64,000 bases of DNA from Rhyzopertha dominica (taxonomy: Eukaryota > Arthropoda > Insecta > Coleoptera > Bostrichidae), in the NCBI GenBank assembly GCA_025024175.1, contig QCXZ01000064.1:6076001-6140000 (forward strand), in the 5' to 3' direction. The position numbers were made by a program, and so were the translations under genes. The notes beneath the pieces were generated by a model. That model did not search any database. It was not told the origin of the DNA and was given only the letters and a program-made list of their open reading frames with translations. Each line of letters starts with the position of its first letter. Within the stretch, counting starts at the first letter, position 1. Shown here piece after piece: positions 46,584 to 64,000 of this stretch.

Positions 46584-47904
46584 TTTGCTAAACGATAAGG
46601 TGTCTAATAAATTCTTGTTAACAAGGAATTGTTATCATGAGGAACTGATAATCAAAAGTACTCGAGATAAGTGATTATTTGTTATCATGTACATAAATTG
46701 TACACAGAAGACGTATTGCTTAATTATGTATATACACAAAACACGTACTTTGAACAGAAGTACCCACTTTTTCGCACATTAGCTAAAATCTTTGGTGTTC
46801 AACTGACATAAGACCTTTTTTATTGCGGTGTGAAAAGGAGAGTACTCACAGTAAAGCTTGCGATGATGAGAAGTGAACTTTTCCTGCCATTTATAGTTTA
46901 TTCAGCAGAAGAGATAGAACAGCCAATAACATCGAATCAGACGAGATAATCGACAAGTTCTATTGGAATGTTTCGTCGAATTGTCTCGTCCAAACAAAAA
47001 ATTTACAAATAAATAACATATTATGTACAACAATTCGTCTATGATTAGCATAATAACGATAATATATATATGTATAGTAGGTGCAGCTTTAGGAAAAGTC
47101 GCTCAACGACCTCGAAACAACTAAAATACAAAATTGTTTTAAGACTTTCCATCTAAATATTTAATAAATATATTTGACTAAACATAACCTTTAAAAAATA
47201 CTAGCAATCTCGATTCTTCCTCTCAAAATGTCGCCAATTGTGAATCATATATTATCAGGAAGTGACTAGAATAATGTGTACACTACAAGTAATCGTCCAA
47301 ACTTCAATGTTACGGATACAAAATGATTTCGTGAATATTTCTTGCAGTTTTTGCTTAATAACACACCAAGTAAGTCAATATGGCAAGTATGTCTTTCTTA
47401 TGAAGTGGTGTTTTTGGTTTGCTATTTGAAAGATAGAAGTGAAACATTAAAGCTTTTGATGTTTATGTATATTGATATCAATCATTATGATTTTTACAGA
47501 AGTTTCTGTTTATAATTTTCTATTTGAAACTACAAAAGGTGTTGGGAATTAGTTTATGGTATTTCACTGATCTTATTATTGTGCATTTTTTCATATCAAA
47601 TACAAGTTTTGTTTATTCATTAAAAATATGGAAGCAAGGAATCATTTTGCCCAAACCATACGGTTCTTAAATGTCAATCATTTTTTTAAGGTGTAAGTAA
47701 AGAAGTTTTTCCCTAATTTTGTAGAAACTAAGTGACAGAAAATTAACAATAAACAAACCAGCTGCACTCCAAACCAATATGCCAGCAACACACATGTAAT
47801 ATTCATTTGGATCAAATAAATAATTTAGAACTGGACAATTGAAATTCGTTACATTTGTGCAATAAATCATCAAAATTAAATTATTTGGAAATTTTAGAAA
47901 TTTA

Positions 47905-48065
47905 TAAAATTATTAGTGTGTTGCTGGCATGTAGGTTGCTTGGCTACATTTTTATCATAGTCAAAATAATATTGCAAAAGTTCATTTTTTCTTTGTTATA
48001 TTATTCTGGTCCTGACGAAGGCTACATAAAAGCAAATGGTGCTTTACCTTTTTATTGAATAAAGA
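47905..48065 (+). repeat. Dispersed repeat, copy 2, with CCTGACGAAGGC tail
   Basis: GTTGCTGGCATGTAGGTTGC, CCTGACGAAGGCTACATAAA and GCTTTACC follow in the same order as in 33750-33945 and 62325-62510. The TGACGAAGGC..GC core resembles the hammerhead-like tail found in Penelope-type elements, but here the GAAA box reads CAAA. Confidence 0.45.
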
Positions 48066-48478
48066 GGATTTAACTTAAAGTATTTTTTAGACTTTATTAT
48101 AAAAAATCCTCTTTGAGTAATGGAAGTTTTCATTTTTTTTGTTATTTACAAGCTAAAACTGCAATAAACTTCCCATCAATTTTCTAAAACGGAGAGAAAT
48201 GATATTAAACGACAGCAACTCACTGTCGGCGTCAAGTGTACAAAACATGGCGACAATTTGAGAAAACCGACGTTCCCCGTTTGACCTGGCTGTGTTCAAC
48301 CGAGGAACGAAACAAAACCTACTCCTTTTATTGTCTGTTGTTCCGGAGCAACGCCCCCACCCCTCCCTCCAGAAAGTAAACCTCTCTTCAACGAACGGGT
48401 AACGACAAAAAGATAACACACCGACAAAACGGGATCATCACACAGAAAGAGTACAGTCGTCTTAAATTCTATTCAACG

Positions 48479-48498
48479 ATGTGTGTGTGTGTGTGTGA
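48479..48498. repeat. GT dinucleotide microsatellite
   Basis: About nine GT units just downstream of the WDR7 stop codon, inside the predicted 3' UTR. Confidence 0.85.
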
Positions 48499-48547
48499 GA
48501 AAGAACGATTAACTTTGGAAAAGGCCACCGCGAATCTCGACGGATTT

Positions 48548-57571
<9,024 letters not shown>

Positions 57572-58864
57572 CTGCAAGTAAATTCATTGCCTTGAGAAAG
57601 GAAAAACTTAATGGGTCGAGATTGATATTTCATTAATTATGTGTATAGTGCTTGAAAACTTGAGTAACTGTTACAAGTACGTAATACAAAACATAAAAAA
57701 AAAATATAGAACTAAATGTAAACAAAGTTGTCAAGTACGGCTTTAGATTCAAAATTTTCTATCCTCATATTATTACATTCAGACAATCAAAAATGTCCTT
57801 AAAAAGAATATAAATAAATGGGTAAACTAGTGAACAAATAAAAAATATAGAATCACATTTTTTACAAACATATATTTCAAAATATCACACCTACAAAAGA
57901 ATAACAATCTCCATTTTATGTTGAGAACTCGTAAATTGCACAAGTACAGTTAACCATTTCACTGCTATACAAAATTCCTCTTTAACCACCAATCAGATAA
58001 TCTGCATATTCATCATGAATCAAACAGGATATTGTAGTGCGTTATTTTGAATAACTTAAATCGTTGACCTTTGAAATGGACCTTGCCTTATTAACAAGTT
58101 CAACTTGGGTGTGGCACTTTGGGAGAATAACATTGTAATTGCAGCCCGTGGCCAAAAATGGGCGACCTACCAAGGTTGTCTGTGTTCATGCTGTTTCCTG
58201 AATTCAGCATACATGAAAATATTGCGAAACTTTCAGTGAATTAAACTGACATATTTAAAAAACTAGTCTCTAAATTAGATTAACAAAGACTATGAATTTA
58301 TGCAAAATATACCAATTATGCAATGGAAGATCAATGAGTATATCATTAAATGTTCCTGCACTGTTTAACTATAATTTCTTCTGTACGACATTGATCTTTA
58401 AGAGATATCAAGGTAATCGACCAGTAATACAAAAAACCGTGAACAAGACCTTATAGAAAGAACCAGATCATCCAAATCCTTCCACCTGCGAAATGGGTTC
58501 AGAAAACGGTATTGAACCCATAAAAAGAGATTCATGTGTATTAAAAATATATTACTAAAATTTACTTAACTTAAAAATAGTTCAACACAATAATAATAAA
58601 AAAATTAACTGTTACATTCACCACTATTCTTTAAATTTTACTAAAAAAATAAATTCATTTAACTAGCTCACTGTTTTTTTTGCTCAATTGAATTTTGAGT
58701 TATAAGTTGTTAAAATACTGTTTATATTTATTTTGTGCATTTATTTTTTTAATCCCATACAAGCTGGCATTAATGAATTGTCCATAATTAATTGTGGTGG
58801 GCCAATAACAGAGGGGGATACCAGGATGGNTGGGCTAGAAGGACCAAGGGTGAACATGTCACAG
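57572..58864. other. Upstream of the cuticular promoter, presumed WDR7 intron
   Basis: AT-rich. No WDR7 exon, ORF or bounded repeat was identified. An N lies at 58830 and GGTGGGCCAATAACAGAGGG at 58796-58815 is locally GC-rich near the promoter. Confidence 0.45.
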
Positions 58865-58900
58865 TATAAATACAGATTTGGGTTTGGTCTTTTCAGTTGG
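58865..58900 (+). promoter_or_regulatory. TATA box and initiator of the cuticular protein gene
   Basis: TATAAATA at 58865-58872 is followed 30 bases on by TTCAGTT with the initiator A at 58895, the textbook insect spacing. The ATG follows after a 36-nt leader. TATA/Inr promoters of this type are usual for strongly, stage-specifically expressed cuticular genes. Confidence 0.85.
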
Positions 58901-58930
58901 CTTTTGTGTTTCGACCAATATCAGCACAAA

Positions 58931-61900
58931 ATGAAATACCTGGTAAGCATACAGAATCAGATAGCAGAAATATTATTAAGCTTGTTCATTTATATTATAA
59001 TTTGTTACAGTTTGGTATTANAATTTTTTCTTTGATATTTTTAAACATGAATGCCTTTGCCGTAACAGGAAGTAAAGTTGGCTCTTCTGTCAATATTCAA
59101 TCAATTTTGCAAAAATTAGGGTACAATTTTGATTAATTTTGCATTTTTATTAGCTTGCTCGTGTTCAAATGATTTACTATCAGATACAGCACCCTACATT
59201 TTGAATTTTAGAAAAGCTGATTTTAAATCTATCTGTAACTATTTACAAAACATTGATTGGTTGCAATTGTTTAATAACTTGGAATTCAACAAAATGGTGT
59301 CTAAATTTTATCAGGTAGTTAATTCTACCATATAACATAATAAAGCCAATGACAAAATTAAAAGGTAGAGTTGTGTTGTGTGGGGAAAGAATTTGTTTAT
59401 ATTATATTTTTGACTTTAGAACCGTTTGCCACTATACTTATTTAAGTATTGAAATAAGATCTTAAAATTATTATAACGAAACTGGATGTGCGCGCCGTTT
59501 CAATACAAGAAATTAGCCCACGTTCTATTTTCTTGTACTGAATTTCCATACTTTGTGTTAAAACAGCGCAGATCGATGCACACTAACGTGTGTTACCGTT
59601 TATAAACAAAACGTTCATAGAACCTACTTTTCGAACCTACGCAATAAGCAGGGTTGTGAGATTAGGCAGCTTTTGTACTGATATCGGCGAAATAAACTTT
59701 TGAATAGGGGCTATCTGTTATTTTGGGCTTACTTCCTACTACCAGCTAATTAATACATCAACATGAAATGCAGTAGGCTTCTTAAAATATGTATATTGGT
59801 GTGAGTACACTTTTGACAACCCCAGGAACGTGATGTGTTGTCATGCTTTTGTAAATGAAGTGGAAGGAATGTTTTCACGGAATTGTGTACCTTGTTTCCC
59901 TATTTTGTTATGAACAAGTTCAAACAATTTTTCAAATAAAGCATTGCTCATTTGTAGAAAATTTTTATATGCTGCTGGATCTTCTATTAGCAGCTCTTCT
60001 TTCAGCATTCCTTGCAATATCATTGTTAGTATCAACGCTGATGCATTTAATAATTTTTTTCAGTCAGCAGCATTTTTTTACTTTTAAATACAAATTGTGG
60101 TAATTCAGGGTGACCACAAACACAAACAACAGTAAAAGTAATTGCTTATGAGTGGGTTACATCTAAGGTCTACTTTTCTCTAGCAGTAGAATAGACCTTA
60201 CGTTGCATTTACTATTGTATAAAGACGAAATTTAATAGATTACGGTTAGATTAGCTTTAGGTTGAGAGAATCACGATTAGAACTACAAAAGGCTGCACGT
60301 GTACGTATTGAAATACTTACTGAAAAGAATTTGTCATTACAAATTGAGAACAAAACACTACGCTTATTTCTTGTATTGAAACGGGGCGCATCTAATTTTC
60401 AGTATAATAATTTTAAGAACTTATTTCAGTACTTAAATAAGTATAGTGGCAAACGGCTCTTACTATTGCAATAAGTGGGTTATTTAATAGAAAATAAATG
60501 ATATCATCGTTCTGTCCTAGTTAATGCCTTATGCTGCATATTATGTAGACTGCTTTGTTTCCTTTATCAAATAAATATTTAAAAAATGTGTAATCTCTTC
60601 AGGTTGCCTTCTCGTGCCTGCTGGCCATAGCCGCGGCCAAACCTAGTGGCGTAGCGGCACCATTGGCTCTGGCGGCACCTGCCCCAATCCCCCTCGCCCC
60701 CAGAGGGTTCAGTTACTCAGTGACGGCGGCGGCCCCTGCGACTTACGCTTATGCCGCCCCCGTCCCCCTACCAGCTCCTGCTCCCGTTGCTTACGCCGCA
60801 CCTGCTCCGGCTCCTGCTCCCGTTGCTTACGCCGCACCTGCTCCAGCTCCTGTGCCTGTCGCTTATGCGGTGGCACCTGTTGCCGTTCCTGCACCCGTAG
60901 TCAAAACCCAATACCACGCTCAGGATGAACTGGGACAGGCGTCTTACGGACATGCCGAGCCGTTTCAGGCACACAACGCAGTACAGGTATTTTTTTGAAT
61001 ACTCTAATGTAAACCTTTATATGATTTTCAACTTGATAATAGAATATTCGTCTTTCGCAATTATCACCATTTAAGAATTGGCTAACGCCGTTGTCTGAAT
61101 TAATTAATATTCAGACAATGTTAACGCCAACACGATAAGTCTGGTTTAAACCAACTTTATTTTATAAAATGAAGGGCTTTCAGCTAGTAAGTCATCAAAT
61201 GTGGAAGTATGTTTAAAAGATAATAGATGTAGCCTGTATCTTTGTACTTATTAAATTGTTTTAGATGTTCATTGTCTTCCCCTTTGTTTTTTTTAAACTT
61301 TATTATGGACAAAACAGTAACAAACACTAGATAATATGTTTTCAGAAGGATCATTGTAACTAAAACACTGACAAAAAATTATTAGTCAGACTTTTCGATC
61401 ACGCCTGCAATCTTTGTCAAAGACGAGAGCCTCAAAATATAATCTGAAAGGAATTCAAACAAAATTTTGAAAGGAAATAAATAAATCAGCGAGGACCTAG
61501 GCGTCATAAAAACAATGTGCCAATCTGATAAAATTTAAACCTAACTATGAAAAAGGAACTATCTATTTACTAGACATACACAAACTACTTGATAAAAGAT
61601 AAATATAAAATAGCCTTCGAAATATCACTCAACTCATAATTAAAATTATTAGTATTCATACAAATTTCTATAACTTCTTTTATTAATATTAATTATGTAA
61701 TCACCTTCACTTTCTAAATGTACTTTATCTTTAATATAACTTAAAATTTTATCTAATGTAGGATTTATATAACAAACAGGTCAGGTAAGAAAGACAGCCA
61801 TCTTTATGTATTTTAAGCAATCCATTGACTCTTGCAGTCAATATAATAATTATGTTATTATTCTTAACCATTTCGAAATTTCCATTATATGAGAAGTTAA

Positions 61901-63169
61901 ATTCTTTGTTTACATAACCATTTTTGTCTAAAACTACCACACAACTGCCTTTGTCAACTTTTGAAAAAAAAAAGTTTTTATGTTTTGGAATCTATACTTT
62001 CACTTAATTTGTTGGTATTAAAATGTAAATAACACTCTTTGTTGAACTTGGAAGATATATCAGTATATAATATACTAATTTTTGTAATATTGAATTTATA
62101 TGACTGAAAATTTGAAACGGCCAATTCGAACCAGAGTTAACTATATACAGGTCTTTTAATGTAATTTTTAAATTCCCCATTAAATTCATTGTTATAGAAA
62201 TCTAGTACATTAATATTTTGATTTAAACGTTAAAATGAGTATTATTGGTACAAAGTGAAAGGTGTTGCTGACCAAAATGCAAGCTTATTGTCTATAGACA
62301 AAAACATAGCTTAGTGTTGCAGGTATTTTTTTGCTGCTGGTTTGACAGTTGCCTTTTATTTTTAGTCAAGAGTGCTTATTTAAATTCGTTTTATTAATTT
62401 ACTTGACTGCATCATAATTTCTTACATTTATATTCTTTGATACTGATGATGGCTTGTTACGCAAAAGCGCTTTACCTTGCAATAAAATAAAGTGTATTTG
62501 CATGTGGCGAGCTTGTTTTCCCAGAAGCAATTCAAGAAATCCATCAATTAATTACGTATTTTTAGCCATCCAAGGTGAAATTGTGTTCATTTCAAGAAAC
62601 ATTTATTTATTAAAAAGTAAACCATAAAAATAATAAAAGATTCTTGAAAGTTATGCAGCCAATCAACTCATGCATTGTGTTAGGTGAGTTACCTATCAGC
62701 TAGGCGAATTATGAAACAAATAATTATGTAGTTTGTAATTACTTTTCTTGATATGTGCGATGCATTCTTCAATATTTACTGAGTTATTATCATTTTTGCT
62801 CCTTTCCAGGATGCCGCTGGTAACAAAATCGGCTCCTACAGCTACGTCGCCCCCAACGGCCAGGTCATCTCCGCAAACTACGTTGCTGACGGTCTGGGTT
62901 ACCGCGTTGCCTCCAACGCCCTCCCTGTAGGTCCAGCAGCCATCGGAGACACCCCCGAAGTGTCTGCCGCACGTGCCGCCCACCTGGCCGAACACGCCGC
63001 TGTTAAATCGCGATCCCGTCGATCCGTTGTTGCCCCGGCAGCAGTAACTTACACTTACGCTGCTGCCCCGTTGGCCTACGCAGCCCCGACAGCACCTTTC
63101 CTGCGTCCCGCGACTCTCACCACGATAGTGAACACGCCCGGATATGCGGTTTCGTACAGGGTGGATTAA
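58931..63169 (+). CDS. Cuticular protein with chitin-binding-4 (Rebers-Riddiford) domain, three exons
   Basis: Structural protein of the exoskeleton. CDS exons: 58931-58942 (MKYL), 60603-60986, 62810-63169. All are phase 0 with GT/AG, giving 251 aa. A short first exon interrupting the signal peptide is the hallmark of insect cuticular genes. The signal peptide runs MKYLVAFSCLLAIAAAKP. Residues 20-100 are Ala/Pro-rich with repeated VAYAAPAPAPAP units. The chitin-binding region is around 108-175: KTQYHAQDELGQASYGHAE, then DAAGNKIGSYSYVAPNGQVI and ANYVADGLGYRVASNALP (family GSYSYxxPNGxxxxVxYxAD). The tail (190-251) is again Ala/Pro/Tyr-rich with SRSRRS. It is transcribed opposite to WDR7 and probably inside it. 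Introns of 1.66 and 1.82 kb hold Harbinger and Penelope relics. Confidence 0.93.
59419..60459 (-). mobile_element. PIF/Harbinger deletion derivative, copy 2
   Basis: The ends are GAACCGTTTGCCACTATA and TATAGTGGCAAACGGCTC with the 3-bp duplication TTA at 59416-59418 and 60460-60462. It is 1041 bp and homologous to 23277-24311. The minus strand at 59841-60035 keeps the transposase N-terminal helix bundle: EELLIEDPAAYKNFLQM, FEKLFELVHNKIGKQGTQFR. The DDE domain is deleted. It lies in cuticular intron 1, 143 bp before exon 2. Confidence 0.9.
61325..62000 (-). mobile_element. Penelope-like retroelement relic in cuticular intron 2
   Basis: In order on the minus strand: VDKGSCVVVLDKNGYVNK and GLLKIHKDGCL (61750-61950), which match the KADKG..VVL and YGLPKIHK motifs of Penelope-like reverse transcriptases; then IKEVIEICMNTNNFNYE (61620-61690), like the REAIEI..NNFNRE stretch that ends the GIY-YIG endonuclease; then a structured motif at 61389-61422. 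The order is that of a Penelope element (RT, endonuclease, repeat end), much deleted. Confidence 0.7.
61389..61422 (-). ncRNA. Hammerhead-like structured motif, Penelope-associated, copy 1
   Basis: The reverse strand reads TTTGACAAA, then GATTGC/GTGATC stem (6 pairs, two of them G-U) around AGGC, then GAAAAGTC. It aligns with 63714-63746, where the same stem is fully Watson-Crick. Penelope-like elements are known to carry minimal hammerhead motifs ending GAAAC-GUC in their terminal repeats. The UGACAAA box departs from canonical CUGANGA, so activity is doubtful. Confidence 0.4.
62325..62510 (+). repeat. Dispersed repeat, copy 3, with CTGATGATGGC tail
   Basis: GCTGGTTTGACAGTTGCC, then CTGATGATGGCTTGTTACGC, AAAAGCGCTTTACC and AATAAAATAAAG. 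It parallels 33750-33945 and 47905-48065. This copy keeps a perfect CTGATGA box followed by a weak stem. The AATAAA-bearing end suggests a retroelement 3' terminus. Confidence 0.5.
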
Positions 63170-63307
63170 ATTTAGTTTTTATTTATTTTCATGTTTGAAG
63201 GCACCTTAAACAGCCGGATTTTTCTGTGGTCGAAAGATAGGTTCGGAGTTTTTTTTTTGTCAACTTAAAACGAAAGTTTCCGTACAATTTGTATTTTTTT
63301 TTGTGAA

Positions 63308-63313
63308 AATAAA
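63308..63313 (+). terminator. Poly(A) signal of the cuticular gene
   Basis: AATAAA, 139 bases after the stop codon at 63167-63169. Confidence 0.75.
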
Positions 63314-63499
63314 TTATTTTGCGTTACTTTTTTTGTATTTGATTGTAACTTCATCAATATGTTAACAATTTTCAGAAGAATGGATTCGTAGTCCATATTT
63401 TATATTGCAGAATAGGAACCTACATGAAAAATATAATGCACCCGTGTTTTTAGCGTATTTTACACTTCAAAGAAGAGAAGCCGCTGTTGTCCGCCTGAT

Positions 63500-63860
63500 G
63501 TACAGGGTGTTCCATATTTATTTATTACTTTTTTCTTGTGAGTTGAGCTGTACCATTACGATTTTTATATCGTCTTTTGTTTTAAACCTATAGCCAACTT
63601 TTGCATAATGATCCATTTCTTCAGTTCTCCATATCTCTATTGGGTGTGTAGATACAAAAAAAAACAGACATTTTTTTTNAACTTGGGTCAGGCAAATTTT
63701 GAGGTTCTTCNTCTTTGACAAAGATTACAGGTGTAATCGAAACGTCAGACTATTAACTTTTTGTCAGTGTTTTCAAGAGACAGCGATCTATCCGACAAAA
63801 TATTATCTTATATTATGGACACGGAAAGCATTCACCCTCGTATTTTTTATAGATATTTAT
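63500..63860 (+). mobile_element. Retroelement 3' tail and MITE end
   Basis: TACAGGGTGTTCCATATTTA at 63501 is a TA-type transposon end. From 63712 a different repeat starts: the structured motif, then TCAGTGTTTTCAAGAGACA, CGATCTATCCGACAAAATAT and AAAGCATTCACCCTCGTAT. The last part matches 17420-17490 closely and the reverse strand of 61320-61385 loosely. Two unresolved bases lie at 63679 and 63711. Confidence 0.6.
63712..63746 (+). ncRNA. Hammerhead-like structured motif, copy 2
   Basis: TTTGACAAA, then GATTAC (63723-63728) pairing perfectly with GTAATC (63733-63738) around AGGT, then GAAACGTC (63739-63746). GAAAC-GUC with almost no stem III is the form seen in minimal Penelope hammerheads, which act as dimers. 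The first core box has an A for the conserved G. Confidence 0.45.
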
Positions 63861-64000
63861 ATTTTGTATCCAGTAGCATACTCAGAATTTTTTTAGGGGA
63901 TCACATTTTTGAGATATAACACAAACTTATAAAACTTATAAAAAAATGTAATGCAACACAAACTTGCTTTACATTTTTTTTTGTATTTACATACACAAGC

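Larger units (their letters stand above)
46584..48547. other. Spacer between the thyroglobulin-repeat gene and WDR7
   Basis: The upstream region of the minus-strand secreted-protein gene (46584-47000) has no clear TATA box. A minus-strand open frame at 47667-47873 (68 codons) contains a hydrophobic run, YYMCVAGILVWSAAGLFIVN, that looks like one TM helix. No splice context or family was found. WDR7's 3' UTR occupies the 48000-48547 end. Confidence 0.35.

Noticed and set aside
47667..47873. 68-codon minus-strand ORF with one hydrophobic run
   Set aside because: A TM-like stretch alone is weak evidence in AT-rich DNA; no acceptor, donor, partner exon or family was found.
60709..60894. Gln/Arg-rich minus-strand ORF
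   Set aside because: Antisense shadow of the Ala/Pro repeats of the cuticular exon 2.

Overview
This window is AT-rich insect nuclear DNA. The case for insect rests on small spliced exons with GT/AG junctions, a Drosophila-type Src42A first exon, a chitin-binding-4 cuticular protein with Ala/Pro repeats, and a dense load of mariner, Harbinger, Crypton, Penelope and non-LTR remnants. A beetle is plausible, but the order cannot be fixed from the sequence. Single unresolved bases (N) are scattered through the window, some of them in exons, so isolated frameshifts may be consensus errors.

Layout. 1-14295 is the transposon-filled first intron of Src42A. Only its first coding exon (14296-14651, minus) is present: a myristoylation signal plus the SH3 domain. 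Src42A faces Usp14 (15370-21226, plus, nine exons, 500 aa) across about 0.7 kb. A five-exon gene for a 309-aa four-TM MARVEL-like protein with a PPxY tail follows on the minus strand (24499-28577). It is divergent from Vac14 (29704-36201, plus, thirteen exons), the scaffold of the PIKfyve/Fig4 lipid kinase complex. A small four-TM gene (39216-39977, plus) comes next. After it is a nine-exon secreted protein with an IGFBP-like cysteine cluster and four thyroglobulin type-1 repeats (41123-46583, minus). The C-terminal half of WDR7/Rbcn-3B fills 48548-57571 (minus). A cuticular protein gene with a clear TATA/Inr promoter (58865-63169, plus) lies where the missing upstream WDR7 exons should be, so it is probably nested in a WDR7 intron.

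Mobile DNA. Supported elements are: two inverted copies of one mariner-superfamily transposon with about 275-bp terminal inverted repeats; a second mariner-like family with long repeats; two PIF/Harbinger deletion derivatives with TWA target duplications; two copies of a 1.1-kb almost wholly palindromic TA-flanked element, one carrying an extra perfect 78-bp hairpin; a 1.06-kb foldback in a Vac14 intron whose arms carry a hammerhead-ribozyme-like core; a Crypton tyrosine-recombinase relic in the thyroglobulin-repeat gene; a Penelope-like relic in the cuticular gene; and a non-LTR element interrupted by a 1.2-kb insertion.

Functional links. Vac14 (endolysosomal phosphoinositide control), WDR7 (rabconnectin-3, V-ATPase regulation) and Usp14 (proteasome-bound deubiquitinase) are housekeeping trafficking and proteostasis genes, and Src42A is a signalling kinase. 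They are unrelated neighbours and do not form an operon-like unit. The least ordinary signals are the structured-RNA motifs in retroelement remnants, the foldback elements that could make dsRNA when transcribed inside introns, and the IGFBP-like/thyroglobulin domain architecture.
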